Of a stretch of 64,000 nucleotides of DNA, positions 21,163 through 34,596 are shown in pieces. The stretch lies in contig CM060732.1 in the NCBI GenBank assembly GCA_030704615.1, forward strand, positions 27,509,053-27,573,052. The letters run 5' to 3'. The DNA is from Takakia lepidozioides (taxonomy: Eukaryota > Streptophyta > Takakiopsida > Takakiales > Takakiaceae). The stretch's first letter is position 1. The number at the start of each line of letters is the position of its first letter. A program made the position numbers and the translations under genes. A model generated the notes under the pieces. It made no database searches. It saw only the letters and a list, made by a program, of their open reading frames with translations, and was not told where the DNA came from.

Positions 21163-24072
21163 GGGAAAGTGATCTCTATACATATCAAATGAGCTGCAAC
21201 AGAAGTACAGCATGGCCATTCGAATCTTGTACCCTGAAGTGCCAGCCTCAACTGACTTACGAATCAAGAATTGGCGCCGGATTCCGGGGGGGGGGGGGAG
21301 GGGGGAAGAGCGGCGCTCCGCCCTCCCGCTGTGCTCATGTATGAATCTTAGCAGGGATTTTAGCCATGACTAATCGTATAGGGTTCCGCTATATCCCCCG
21401 ATCTCTGGTTCTCTTAGCTCCTCAGTTTGGCTGTGCCGCTTATTTGCGTGGGTCTCTATATTCAGCCATGGCCGCCGCCATGGCCTCAGCTTCTACTCTC
21501 AGAGCTACCACGAGGCGGTCGCACCGTCTCATCTCTCGCTCATGCAACACTTCTTACAGACACTTCATGGCGCTTCTTTCAAGCTACCTCAAGGTATTTT
21601 TGGAGTGGATTCTACAGAGTTCTGCTCACCACAAGGATTCCGAAACGACCATCTCCTCGAGTCCTACTACAGCACCTGCCTCCATCTACGACACTAATGC
21701 GAGGAGGTCTCCCTGCCCTTCCCAATGGCTTGTCAACAGTCCCTACAAGTTATTCAGTACGTCTCCCTCTAGCCCTTCTTTGAAGCTTTCGGAGGGGACT
21801 TCAGCTACCCCCCGGAAGCCTGGCCCATCCCGGGCCACTCTCTGCTGCTTCAAGCTCTTGACGCTCGTCCATGGATTATTCTCTTGTTCCCCTTCGTGCA
21901 TATCGCACGCCAGCGCGGCCCCGAATGGACCTCGCGCTGCCATGTACGTCCCCCACCCACCGCATAACAGCAAAACCGCTACGCAATCTGGAGGGAGCTG
22001 GTTCCTGGATGCCAGACCTACTATGCAAATTGGCTACACCACAAGCTGCATTTTTATCATTGGGATTTCTCTCACCTCGCAGGCCAGCAAACTCATTACA
22101 CACCATGTACGAGCGTAAGCTCCGTTGGCCTTTTCAGGTACTACTATAACGAATACTGGAACTCTTTTCCATGGCTTCGTTGTGCATACGCTCAAGAGGG
22201 ATGATAGCGGCTACTGGGATAACGAAGTTGATCTGGTCGACACTGACCCACGCCCGATTGTTGCTGAGAACTGGGTTACAACTAGCGGATGGGACACCCT
22301 AGCCTTCCCCCCCTGCATGTTTCTCTCACCCGCCAACTACACTACCCTGCGACTGAACCCGCCCTCAACCCGCAGCAACTTCAACACCTGCACAACAATT
22401 ACAACAAGTCTGCTACTGGGATGGCAATGTATGAATCATACTTTGCGTGGGCCAGGCTCTCAACCCATATGTCTGGCAACACTACCTCTCAAGGGCCTGA
22501 AGAATGCAACATCTTAGACGGGGACCTTATGGCCCCGCTCCTATTCAGCATAAGGATCGACAAAATACATCATTTCTGCCTTTGCAAGCTTACCCACAAA
22601 TCAGTATGGGCTACCGATTCCCTGACTTGGCTGGGCATGTGTCCCGGCCTGTAACCCGTGTTATGAAATCGCACCAGGTACACGTGTTCTCCGAGGAATT
22701 TCTAGGAAGCTCAAGGACCAATGGGATGGGTGCAGTGAATACACGTTGCAAGACAGACGTAACAGATGCAGCTGCTTTGGATTCGGCAGCTTTTTGTGGC
22801 ACCTCTCGTCACTCTCTTGATTCACAGACTGTTACAACACATTGGGCACTCTCTCTCAAGTGCCCGCTAGCCAAACAACACACTTACACACCTCAACGAA
22901 GCCCAATTGGTTGAAATGCGCTCCATCTGGGCCTCACTCTGTCCGTTCTTACCTACCAACGATTAGGGGCCTTAGTTTCACGGATGTGATTCGACACAGG
23001 GCAACATGGGGCTTCGTGTATGCTAATCAACGGCCTCCCTCGGGATATGCAGTCCCGCCAGCTCTGGAGTGGGTCTATCCAAACAACGGCACACTCATTT
23101 CCCCCTCAACTAGAACTTACTGGTGGCGGACAACACTTGCTATGAGGAGTAGACACATCAGCTAGTGGAGTGGTTTTTGGGGCAATGATATTGAGCACGG
23201 AAGCAAATCTCTCAGCCGACCTCCCAAAGCACATTGCATACTCTCTACATGCCCTCTGCTCTACAGGGAACCCTCTTGCCACACTCAATTTTTACGTTCT
23301 CATCTCTCTGTGATTCACTTGCTTTTGTTTTCACATACTACGCTCTCCTCTCTTGATATGCTACCACCATGTTTTGTGCCGCATACTAACTACATGTGGC
23401 ACTCCCACGCCTTGCAGATGCATTTGCATTCCGAACATGCCCACCTTGAAGCTATATGCGGGGACTCCAGACAAACTGTTTCCAACTACCTACCGTACAT
23501 TGTGTCACTGTCCAGTCTCCCTAATATGGGGCTAGGTCATTTAACCTGTGCATAGTATAACGCTCAATTAGGTACTCATCACACTGCTCTTGTATGTCCC
23601 TCCCCGCAACACTCCATCTACTTGCCTAGGACTCTCCACACTTTGATATATATCTTGGATCCTCTGGTTCATTCACAGTCTGCAGCGTATAGTGCCAATG
23701 CTTTCCTTCTCAAGGTTGTCCCGCGCGATTACCTTAGACCGCGCCTTTTTTCAGTCAATTACATGGTGCCTTCTCTCCACAGGCCAATGTTCTTCTTATC
23801 ATCTACTCCCTACCGCCTAATTAGGCCAACCAGCCTGTAGACCCAAGGCCAATACTTCTCCGTGACTATGACACTCAGACACATCAAGATCCAGCTTCAC
23901 GTTCCCACTCTTCACAGTGTGCTCTCTGTACTAACCCACGACACCATTCACCAAGCTATCTCTCGTGTATAGGTCATGTTTTCTACATTTTTCTTCCTCA
24001 TGGCTCGTGGAACCGTTGGTTTTCTGTGAAATATCTGCACTCACACACATGGCTCTCTCCACATGTACTCCT
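21163..24072. other. CT-rich region, no recognised gene
   Basis: About 2.9 kb of CT-rich plus strand with many Pro/Ser/Thr-rich frames, the longest 250 codons at 21,366-22,118. None shows a motif I know, and the three plus frames look equally protein-like, which suggests composition and not coding. Possibly an old element eroded beyond recognition. A G-run lies at about 21,286-21,306. Confidence 0.4.
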
Positions 24073-24075
24073 GCC

Positions 24076-24412
24076 ACTACTACGTTTGGGGGGGGGGGGG
24101 GGGGGGGGGGGGGGGTTTAGCGATGCCCCAACGACCTCCAACCGCCGTGATTAGCGATGAAAATACTCTATGGCGCCCGGGGCGCACCAAGGGCATTTTG
24201 CGACGTCGGGAAGTCGCAGAGATGTTGCCCCCGGAGCGTCGCTAATTAGCGTCGTCGGGGAATCGCAAACCCCCCGGGACCCCCCGGCCGCGGCACCGGC
24301 GCGACTTGCAACGTCCAGGCATCGCAAAAAAAAAAAAGGTTTTTTTTTGCGACGCCACATAAGGGACGTCCGGGGGGTCGTAAATGCGACCCCAGACGTC
24401 ACAGTTTAGGGG
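24076..24412 (+). mobile_element. CACTA-type terminus with subterminal repeats
   Basis: CACTACTACGTTT begins the element, followed by a G-run (about 24,088-24,114) and then subterminal sequence dense in GCGA(C/T) boxes in both orientations (TTAGCGATG, TTGCGACGTCGGGAAGTCGC, GGAATCGCAAA, TTGCGACGCC). Known: CACTA elements have TIRs beginning CACTA and short subterminal repeats that bind TNPA-like proteins. No partner end was found. Confidence 0.55.
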
Positions 24413-27400
24413 GGTAAATTTGAATTTAGGTGAAAAATTTTGAATTTGAATTTTAAAAACTAATTGACCATTGACTCGGCGTTGACCATTGACTCCGGTT
24501 TTGTCCAATGGCAGTTCATACATTGTTCTACATATATTAGACAATGCATACTTGAACCTACGACCTCCACATTATAACATTTCTAAGACAATACACACTA
24601 ACAAACAAATCTACAATACATCTATGTATCACAAAAGCAGTCCAAGTATATATATACATATCAAGAGTTAGCTCCTAGTGACTACCACTATCTCAATCCT
24701 ATCATTGTGTTGCAGATTATGCGTACTCTACAGGAGCTCTTACACCTGGAACTTGCCGACAGATCCAAAGTATCTAATTTGGAGTTCACATGAGTTATTG
24801 AAAGAGCAACATGCAACTAATAACACCTAAAAAATTACTCGACATCAGAAAGAACCCTACTCAGTTTGGAATCCTCCCATAAATTATTGATTAACTAAAA
24901 AATACTAAATATATATATATAAGCAACGATGAATGATAAAACTAAACTAAATGAATGGACAACCTTGGAGTTTGACTTGCAATGATATTGGTCATAGCCT
25001 TGTTTGTGTATTCATGTTGAAGAGAGCATGCCTCATTGCCAACTTGCCACAAATTATATCTCAAAATGTGAAGGATCCTGGATTATAATGACTTCAATTT
25101 GCACCCAGTAATGTGGATGACGATTCGATTATCACAAAGACATTCCTTTAAATGTAAGAAAGTTATCCAACATAAACAATACAAAGTCGTGGGAATATTT
25201 GTAAATTATGTACTACACCTCAACACCTATGAAAGCATTACTCAAAAAACATTTATAGTACAAAATGAAATATAACTTAATCTTCATGATATAGTCTAAT
25301 AAATTATCAAGTGACCATGCATGCATTAAATCTTACTTCATGCAGGACGTTAAAAATATGTATGACTTTACGAGCTAATTTACCGGTTGTCAAATATTAA
25401 TATATTTATTTATATTTAATGATATATTTAACTATTCTCTTGAAAACATATAATAACTCATGTGTAGTATAGCTATTTTTATTTTATTATATTTGAAAAA
25501 ACTGGACAAAGACCCTAATTTGAATTAAGAGTGTAAGAAAAAATAACAATCCAAGGAGCCATGTGAAGGCTAACAAGTGTTATTAAAAAGGAAAAATGTT
25601 TTACTAACAGAATGTCTATATTGAACATCCTCAACTCAAGTGTTGTGCTTCTCATCAAAGAAAGCTTCAGTGTCATCCATGACATGTAATATTACTAGTC
25701 CAATAGATAATCTACATTCCACTATGTTTTAAATTAATATTGTAGGTAAGCATCACGTGGACTATGGAGGAAATGCATCGAGAGATATTTCTCAATACAA
25801 AAGAAGTGTTGTTTTACAAGATGTCATGGTAAATTTTTGTTTGGAATTTTTTATGTGCAATTCCTTATAAACATTAAAAGTAATGACTTAATTATCGTTA
25901 TTATTTCTAAATTATGAGTTATAGAGTTGCAAACCGGTGAAATTGTATGTTTGATAGTGATAATATAGTTGACGTATGAAATCATACAATTCATAACCAT
26001 TGTATCAAGGACTTTGTGCCCAAATTAAGAACTTGAAAAAAAAATGAAGTTGCATATATTTAGTAATCCTCATAACTATTTGTGTTTAAGGATATAATGA
26101 CTATTCTTCATATGAGTTGCATATCACATCATATCTTTTATACGGAACCTCGCTGCTTTTGGGTTCCATACAAATAAGATATTGTTATCATATTGAATGA
26201 GTTAATTTCGCAATCTTAATTTATTTTGCTTAAACCAAGCAACATCATATGATGGAGGGTGTATGGATGCAAGGGATGCCACAAAGTGTAGAGATTGTAG
26301 AGAATATTGATCATCAATCATCAATGCATCAATAGTTTTGAAAACAAAACCCTCCATTTAGATGTATTTGATTTGATTAGAGGATATTCATCATGATGTC
26401 CATCACTAAATAGTGCCAATCTTGCTCGGTCTTAATTTGTCTAAATTGCTCCTCAGTGAGGAACTTTGAGTAGCGTGGTCCAACCAATTTTAGATCATCG
26501 TGGTGTACAACCGTTTTAGATACTCTTGTATGAAATTTGAGAAGCCTTACATATGTTTGTCTATTCATGCCAAACAACCTCAATCATTTGATGTAACAAC
26601 CCATTTAAGACAATTATAATCTCAACATATTTATATTTAATAAACCATTTGTCATATTGATGTATTAAGACAATCACTATCGAAAAATGATTGATGATAT
26701 GATCAAATGAAGTTTAAATCATGACATACATGAATACAAACACAAAAACTTTTTGTTATATTATACTATTATTGTGCTATAAGATATTTGAGCTCAAAAT
26801 GAGATAGACATAAATATTTGAGGATAATTTGTGTCATCCATAAGGATTTTTTAAGGCTATATATGAGAAATAGATAATGCAACAATACATATCTCACCCA
26901 ATCTTTATCAACCTTGCATCCCTTTGGAAGTTGCAGTCTCTCAAGAGAGTGCTATCTTGGACAGGTTGGGCATGCGGCATTACATTCCAATTGAGCATCT
27001 ACGAACATTTTAGATAATATTCAGATTGTAATATTTAGAAACTATAACCTATAAATAGTCATTCTTTATATACTAACAAGAGTAGAGAAGAACTTATATA
27101 TATATATATATCCAGCAAACTTAACTGATTGCATATGTACAGTTTAAATTGTGGTGAGGTAAGAATTTTCTTTGCAAGATTATGTTGCATTTTTTAGAAC
27201 AAATTTGAAGACAATTATCCAAACAATTTACATATAGAAATATGTTTTTTTAGTTTATGATTAATGTCAATACAAACTTTATTTAATTGTTGTGTTTGTT
27301 ACCTTACCCGTTGAAGTCGCGGTTGTACATTAAGAACTTGAAATATAGCTCTTTTGAGATCACCAACAAAGCCATGCAAATTGAGTTGTAATGTATAATG

Positions 27401-29515
27401 ATTTCCCACCCACCTCACATGCATCGTCAATTCCTATAGTATATGCAAAATATTACGTCATACTACAACCTTATCAGAATCTATGTACATCGTAATATTC
27501 AAATAAGCTTGAATGAAAAACATGAAAGTGCGGGTGATGTTGTAGATTACATTTTACAAACTTCATGCGACAAAGACATCTCAAAATAATATCTGCACTC
27601 CATCCAATCACCACAATAGAGAATAAAATAACATCAGTTACCTGTACACATAGAATCATATTGATGCTGGAAAATTCACCCATGAGCTCAATATATTTAT
27701 ACAATTTATATGATAAATCTAATATCATTATACATTATTTACCTCCACTAATCGTGGTCCTGCATCTGCCATCCGTTTTGCATAGGCCACAGATCTTGAA
27801 AGGTGGGCAGTAGAATTTTCTATGTCATGCAAAATTGCACAAAGCTTTGCAAGTCTTGACATTGTGTATTCTAGCTAAAGAGCAAAAGTTAGCTTGAAGA
27901 TATAATTAATGAATATAGCTTATTTGTATTTGTGGTATGTGTGTTTGGGAGATTGAGAGAGTAGTGTGACATTGCACATAAATATTTCAATCTTGCATGT
28001 AGTTAATGGAGCTCAATAACCTTTTTGGATATGTATTCACAAATCGTAATGTTGTCAAATGTATATACTTAAGTAAATAATCACTCACAATATGGGGAAT
28101 CACCTCTAATATTGTTATAATATTTGTATATATGGTCGTCCTTTCTCTTATAGTTTATTTAGTATTTTTTAATATTTCATTGTCTCTATATATATATTTA
28201 TTTTTATTTTTGTTTAAACAGGTTGATGAATCTATGAATCTTTTGACAGATTCATAGTAGAAACATCAACCCAATTTGAGAAAACTCACAATATATATTA
28301 TTACAATATCGTATGTTTGGTCATGATGATGTAAGATAAAGACTTTTAATAAACTAGAAGAAAGATGAAATAGTTACTTTGGAAAGGTGCAATATCATGT
28401 GCAACCCCTTCAATTGAGGATTTTATATGTTATGGGACCTAGGTTATCATTGAAAGGTAAGAGTCCTTCAATTCTCAAATTCCTCAATATCTTTTTTCAT
28501 TCGCAAAAGTTATATAAATAAGTCTTATGTACAGACTGCAAACATACAAAAATGCAGACCATAAAAATTCGTGAAATATTTTAAATATAGACCCTTGATC
28601 TAGGGTTTTTAAAGATACATCTAAGTTGTTAATAGATATAAGATGGACAACCATATTTATTGCAATGTGTTAAAATGCGTGTAGAGATTTTTTGAATTAA
28701 TTTTAAATTTGCTATTTTTCTTATGCTCGGTTACAATCTTTGTGAGATTGATTTACATTTTAATTCATTTTGGATTACGTGCCTCAACTTTTGACAAAGT
28801 AGTTAAGATTTAGAACCAAGATGGATGACTAAGACCAATGATATTAGTGATCAATATGGGTGTCATTAAACCATAATTATGTATTTTTGAAGAGAAAATA
28901 GAAGAAAAAAGGTGGAGACCCATATGATGGGTCAAGAAACCAATGTTGAACTAACCCTCAAGTGAAGCCATGATGAGGTGTACATCAATGAATGAGAATT
29001 GTGCCCAAGATGAAGAGGCTAATTTGACTTGCAATAAGTCCATCCGAAGGGGACGTCATGAAATTTATCTAATTTAAGCACAACTTATGTCAGCACGGCC
29101 TACACATAATTAAGGACACAAATTTAGACCTATCGTCTGTGCAAAGAAAATAGAAACATGTACTAGTTACAAACGAGTATGTTCGATTGTTAATGACGCA
29201 TAGGTTGGTGAAATTTATTGTTTGCGGCATAGGGGGTCGAAGTTAAGATGAGATATGGTCTTTAAGTCTTGATTCTTGTGATGGTGTCGACCAATTGATA
29301 TCAATATATTATTCGTTACCTAGAGAAGGCCAATGTCAGGGGAGAGTCCAACAATCGAGAAGTTTGGCCATCTAGGTGGCGTGATCGTCATAAGTCATGT
29401 GGTGAAATAATCGATTCATCCACCAAGATAATACAATGTTGCAAGGAGCTTTCTTTTCCTCAGAGCATCTAATATAAGAGCGTAATCTACACGCAAGCCA
29501 AGTGTCCAAGACTAA
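24413..29515. other. 5-kb AT-rich stretch without recognised genes
   Basis: Strongly AT-rich with short (TA)n runs (for example near 24,909 and 27,092). The one frame that looks protein-like is a 68-codon minus-strand segment at 26,377-26,583 (FGMNRQTYVRLLKFH, then FLTEEQFRQIKTEQDW). I do not recognise it. The remainder may be the eroded interior of the CACTA element that begins at 24,076. Confidence 0.45.
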
Positions 29516-29740
29516 TTGACACTAGTGGAATTTCCATATAAGATTCCACCAGCGACGCTATCATCTGAGCATACTCATGTGAGCACGGGAGCGGCCTGCT
29601 CATGTGAGTCGACTTACACGCGTATGGTGTAGTGGTATGGGTAGTAGGGAAGGGTTTAGTGGAGCTGTCCCAAAGGCCTACTCCTGTAGATGCGTATACA
29701 CAGAAGGGCCTACAACCCGGTTACCAGCATCACGTTCATC

Positions 29741-29776
29741 CGTCAGCGTCAGGTCACGTCAGACCTGATGCTGACG
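29741..29776. repeat. 36-bp hairpin palindrome left of the array
   Basis: CGTCAGCGTCAGGTC and its near-complement GACCTGATGCTGACG are separated by 6 bases. It lies just outside the proposed left end of the hAT-like element. Confidence 0.75.
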
Positions 29777-29909
29777 AGACCTCTGTCACGTCAGGTTCGG
29801 GGAATATTCTGGTAAAAATAGTATCAGGTAAAATACTGCCACTTAAGCAGCCACGTCGCCGACACGGTGGCGGTGGCAAATATATTTTTGAAAAAATTAA
29901 CAAAATAAA

Positions 29910-30970
29910 TGCGAGCGCCAATTATGGCAGTCGCTTTGTTTTTTGAAATTAAAAAAGAAATAGCGACCGCCGTATTGGCGGTCGATTCAAAAATAATAAT
30001 TTTAAAGCAAGATTGGCGGTCGCACTGGCGATCGCTTTATTTTTCAAAATAGAAAAAGAAATAGCGACCGCCATATTGGCGGTCGTTTCAAAAAATAATA
30101 ATTTTAAAGCAAGATTGGCGGTCGCACTGGTGGTCGCTTTATTTTTCGAAAAAAAAAAAAATAGCGACCGCCATATTGGTGGTCGCTTCAATTTTTATTT
30201 TTTAAAAAACAAGATTGGCGGTCGCTTTATTTTTTGAATTAAAAAAAGAAATTGCGACCGCTATCTTGGCACTCGCTTCATTTTAAAGAAAAAAAGATTG
30301 GCTGTTGCATTGACAGTCGCCTAATTTAAAAAAGAAAACAAGCGACTGCCGCATTGGCGGTCGCACAATTTTGTAAATATGTACAGAACAAGCGACGGCC
30401 ATATGGCGGTCAGATAATTTCAAGAATATATAAAAAACAACGACCGCCATTGGGCGGTCGCTTAATTTAAAATATATATAGAAAAACAAACGACCGCCAT
30501 ATGGCGGTCGGTAAATCTAAAATTATATTAAAAAAACAAGCGACATATAAAAATAAAAGCGACCGCGACACCAGTGGTTGCTTGTTTTAAAACAATACAA
30601 TATTTGCGACCACAAAATCGGCGGTCGCGTCAATTTTAAAATATATATTAAGTTTAAGCGACTGCCAGCCTGGAGGTCGCTTAAACTTGAAAATATAAAG
30701 ATTAAAAGCGACCGCCTTACTGGCGGTCGCGTTTTTTTAAAAATATTAAAAATAAAACCGACCGCCATACCGGCAGTCGCATTATATTTTGAAATAAAAA
30801 ACAATATCGACCGCCATACGGGCGGTTGCTTAAATTTAAAAATATACAAAATAGAAGTGACCGCAATATTGCACAAAGTGAAAGGAAATAAAAGCGACCA
30901 CTGTAGTGGCAGTCGCTTGTTTTTTATAAAAAAATAAAAATAACGACCATAGTATTAGCGGTCGCTTAAT
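29910..30970. repeat. Left array of GCGACCGCC/GGCGGTCGC palindromes
   Basis: Roughly twenty copies of a 22-24 bp palindrome (GCGACCGCCAT, a short AT centre, then GGCGGTCGC) separated by 25-40 bp of A/T-rich sequence. Many copies have drifted at one or two bases. The array ends about 100 bp upstream of the candidate promoter of the hAT-like transposase. The same palindrome forms the array at 41,474-43,268. I read both as subterminal regions of one element. The frames across them are not genes. Confidence 0.85.
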
Positions 30971-31064
30971 TTCAAAATTACAACAAATATGGTTGTACAG
31001 CCTTTTTCGGGTGGGCGCTATTGGTTCATCATTTATTCATTTCACTTTCATCCCTCTTGGATCA

Positions 31065-31072
31065 TATATAAG
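31065..31072 (+). promoter_or_regulatory. Candidate TATA box of the hAT-like transposase gene
   Basis: TATATAAG is followed about 20-25 bp later by CTCCTCACTTC. The same TATA plus CTCACTTC arrangement recurs inside the right palindrome array (41,997-42,004 and about 42,253), so it is an element-specific module. Confidence 0.5.
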
Positions 31073-31454
31073 GGAGGAGGATCACCAAGCTCCTCACTTC
31101 TTTTGGCGCAAACACTTGAGGTTGCTTTGGATGTTCTCTTCCATTGAACGAGAGTATAGTCCAAGAGGAGGGTGCGCACCTTTTGCCGTTGTGGCTTCCA
31201 CCAAAGCCACTTCAGCAGATTGTGTATAAGCTCAACACTACAACCCACATCGACCCACTTGGGTTGCTGACAGGTGTAGAAGTGTTGGGCTATCGCATTG
31301 CACTCTACATTCACAACACGTTCATTTATAGGTGACTGTTTTTTGTTGCTTGCATCGCTCGGTCCCAGGGGAGTGGATATTAGGTGAAGATGAGGGAGGA
31401 ATGGAGCCCTTGATATACGACAATCCCGAACACTGTCAGTGTCACTGGTAGTGT

Positions 31455-33598
31455 TGAGTGCAACCTATGTGGATTAAAATTTTATTATAATGATTGGTTG
31501 CTCGCTCACCTCAGCTATAAAGGTGTGAAGAGCGCTGGGGTGGGTTTATGCCCCAAAGCATCTATGCGGGTAAGAAGCCACTTTGCACAGTATGGAGGTA
31601 ATATTCCAATGTCTTTGGATCTGGACATGACCTCTGAGCAGAACACTCCATCTTCCCGTCAGGATGCCCCGATTAGTACCCTGGGCGACTCTTATGAGGT
31701 TTCGGGTGTCCTTGGACAAGAGGGTTGTGTCGGAGCAATACCTGCTTCAACACCTCTTTGTACCCCTACACTTCAACGGAGTAGAGGATTACGGCAGCAA
31801 TCCATGAAAGAAGGTCTTAACTTGTCTGCGAAAAGATAGTTGGATAAAAAATGGGCGCAGTTTTTCTTCGATGTCAATATACCATTTAATGTGGCAAGGC
31901 TTCCGGCATTTGTTTCTGCCATTAGAGCAACCTCGGAGTCCAGATCCACGTACGTGCCTCCGACTTATCACAATCACCGCACATGATTGCTAGAAGACGC
32001 CATGACCGAGCTTGCCCAAAAGGTCAACGATAAGACGGGCGAGTGCATCAGAAAATATGGAAACAGTATATGTGCCGATGGTTGGAGTTATTTCACAGAT
32101 AAACCGTTGTTCGTTGTCATGCTCGTATGTCCAGCTGGGGAACAATTCTTGGGATCGGTCGACACTAGCGGCAAGAAAAAAGATGGACGTTATCAATGCC
32201 AACTATTGACGGACTTCATCAAACATGTCGGAAGTGATAGAATCGTGCAAATATACACAGACAATGCCACTAACATGAGAAACACTACAGACATGTTGTT
32301 GGCACGTTATCCCCATATGTATTATCAAGGTTGTGCTGCTCATATCCTTGACCTCTTTTTGGAAGATTGGGGAAAAGAACAGTGGGTGAAACAACTTGTC
32401 AAGTAAGCGAAGACTGTTGTGTTATTCATCCGCACACACAACATCCCTTTGGCAATATGTAGGAGGCACGAACCCAAATATAGCCTCCGCAATCCAGGCG
32501 AAACTCGTTTTGTCACTAACTTCTTGATGGTGGATCGATTGGTGACGGTGAAGAGCAGTTTGGAGCACACCATCATTGATCCTCAATGGGATGTGTACAC
32601 ACGGATATTACGGGACTTCATAAAAGCTAAGTCATTGAGCAAAAGTCGAAAAGTTCGAAATAGCATTCGCAGTGATGATTTTTGGAAGAAATGTGAAAAC
32701 TTTGTTTATATGGTAGAGCCAGTGTTAATCGTCTTGCGGGAGTTTGATGGAAATCAACCAGTAATGGGCAAGGCAAGGTTACTAATGCAAAATCTTGATA
32801 AGCACGTACAATCAAGGCATCATCCCTTCTCCTTGGAACCTGAACTTGCGGACAGTGCTGATGATGCATTTTACGACCGTCGTTCGATGGTTCGAACGGA
32901 CTTGCATTATGCGGGGGCTTTGCTCAATCCATTCTTGTTCGACAATACCATGCTCCGAGATTACGCTGATGCCAAGGACGGTCTCGTGCGAGTGCTCATG
33001 CGACTGGCTCCACCGAACCATGCAGAGAAAACTATATCCGAGTACCAATGCTTCTCAGATTTGCCGCGACCCTTTTGAGGATATACCGGATCCAAAAGAG
33101 CTCAATATGTTGCCACATGAATGGTGGGATCTGATTGGAGCTAGAGCAAGAACATTGGCTCCTATTGCGAAACGTATTCTTGCTCAAGTGTGTTCTGCAT
33201 CATCTTGCAAACGCAATTGGAGCAGTTACTCATTTGTTCACAACAAGATTTGCAACAGGTTGAATCCCACGAGAGCTGACAAATTGGTGTATGTGTATAT
33301 CAATTGCCGACTGTTACGTGAGAGGGCAGCGGATGATGCTGCAGCATGGTATGAGATGAATTTGCATTCCGAAGACTCTGCTTCTGAGACTGATTCGATG
33401 AGTGACGATACTAAGCCTCAGAGAGAATCATCTGCCTCTGATAGTGAAGATGGATCCGATGATGCTCCCGAAAATGCGTATGACCCGTTTACATTCACAG
33501 ATGAGGATGCTTATATCCAGCCGACATTTGATAACATTCTTGAAGAAGTGCGTATTGTAAATAATGGTGAAGCTGCAATTGTGTCATCCCCATAACAT
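31455..33598 (+). pseudogene. hAT-like transposase (BED / DUF659 / hAT dimerisation), broken
   Basis: One frame from about 31,455 to 33,076 reads through with three stops: TAG 31,837, TGA 31,984, TAA 32,404. It starts with a BED-like finger (ECNLCGLKF ... LAHLSY ... GLCPKA). It continues with FFFDVNIPFNVARLPAF and a DUF659-like core: DGWSYFTDKPLFVVMLVCP, SVDTSGKKKDG, IYTDNATNM, GCAAHILDLFLEDWGK, and GETRFVTNFLM. A frameshift near 33,060 leads to the C-terminal dimerisation region (33,100-33,340): EWWDLIGA, LAPIAKRILAQVCSASSCKRNWSSY, then LVYVYINCRLL. The tail is acidic and Ser-rich and ends at 33,593. Known: hAT transposases cut and paste DNA using a DDE site. This copy cannot make a full protein. 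Confidence 0.85.
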
Positions 33599-33667
33599 GA
33601 TCCTCAAAATAAAGTTGGGGTCGATCCTCGCCCCCCACTACACGCTGAAGCCACCGGTAGTGCCCCA

Positions 33668-33861
33668 ATGAAGCTTAGGGGTGATGTACTGCCAAGACCG
33701 ATCGACGTACGCAACCCTGTTCATACAAACGATGGTGTCGAACCCATTGTACAGTCGACGGGACGGAATCATGCCTCACCGATACGACCAACTCCACCAC
33801 AATGCCAAAATCGATCAAGCTCCCCATCAACACGGCGGGCATTAAGGAGCAACAGGGTTGA
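33668..33861 (+). pseudogene. Ser/Arg-rich second frame of the hAT-like element, split by a retrotransposon (left half)
   Basis: A frame open from 33,668 runs to the insertion point at 33,861. With the retrotransposon and one GTTGA copy removed, it continues without a stop into 40,837-40,951, ending ..RRVAQ. The product is rich in Pro, Ser and Arg and looks disordered. It could be a second protein of the transposon or simply 3' sequence. The continuity shows that the retrotransposon entered this element. Confidence 0.45.
33857..33861. repeat. Target site duplication GTTGA, left copy
   Basis: GTTGA directly precedes the LTR start and recurs at 40,832-40,836 directly after the other LTR, as expected of LTR-retrotransposon insertion. 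Confidence 0.95.
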
Positions 33862-34584
33862 TGTCGCACACCTCAGTTCGGTAAACTCCCCTTCAAGTCA
33901 TAGTTACTCGCTTTGATGCGCGCGCCTGACTCCCAACCTGGCCGCCGGGCCAACTTGGAGTTTCGGCTGCTCACCGGGACATAACGGTCCCCTTCCGCTT
34001 CCCTCCAAACCCTCCACCTATTTGGGACTAGGAGAATTCCCTTTGGTAGATGGCAGTCCGGAACAGCTCCCCACTCTTTGGTCGCTTTCCGGCTCGCTCG
34101 CTTACTCACTAGTTTTTGGTCACCAACGGGCTTGCACCGTTCTCGGGGTTACTACTCCCTATATATACTTCTGTAGCTGTCCGCGGGGGTTTCATAACCA
34201 GCCATGCCATTTTATGGCGAACCACCACGAAAACCCTCGACTCCCGGTGGTGAGTCGCGGTGAGTCTTGGCCCACTCACCGCGGCCCCAATGGACCGTGA
34301 TGAGTCCCAAGACTCCCCACGACTCCCACCTCGAGGTCTCCACCCCATGGTGAGTCCTATGCCACCCCCACTAAGTCCCACTAAGCTACCACCACCCCTT
34401 GTGGAGCCACCTCCACCGCAACCCGGTGTGCGGGGCTCCACCTAGTGAGCGCCTCCGCCTCCTTGAGTGCCTTGGGCACTCAAGGGTGCTTCAGCCCCCA
34501 TACCTATCGCTGCCGCTGCCCCCACCACAGGGGCAGCCCCTCATGTGTCCCGACCCCCTGCCCTCAAGGCAAAGGGCCGCGACA
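33862..34584 (-). repeat. 3' LTR of the intact Ty3/gypsy element
   Basis: 723 bp, starting TGTCGCAC and ending GCGACA on the plus strand (TG...CA on both strands, with TGTCGC/GCGACA terminal inverted repeats). It matches the 5' LTR at 40,108-40,831 with, by my eye, two substitutions and three one-base homopolymer indels. On the minus strand a TATATATAG box lies near 34,160. Confidence 0.95.
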
Positions 34585-34596
34585 CACACCCCTACC
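34585..34596 (-). promoter_or_regulatory. Polypurine tract
   Basis: The minus strand reads GGTAGGGGTGTG directly before the 3' LTR, the position where plus-strand DNA synthesis is primed in LTR retrotransposons. Confidence 0.6.

Noticed and set aside
29520-29560. CACTAGTGGAATTTCC as the missing left end of the CACTA element ending at 46,424
   Set aside because: Beyond CACTA it does not match the TIR at 46,424 (CACTACAGCAAATGG), and no subterminal GCGACG repeats follow directly. It may be an unrelated terminus or chance.
29632-29946. 104-codon frame left of the palindrome array
   Set aside because: It crosses a hairpin palindrome and the first array units and shows no domain. Composition does not suggest a protein.
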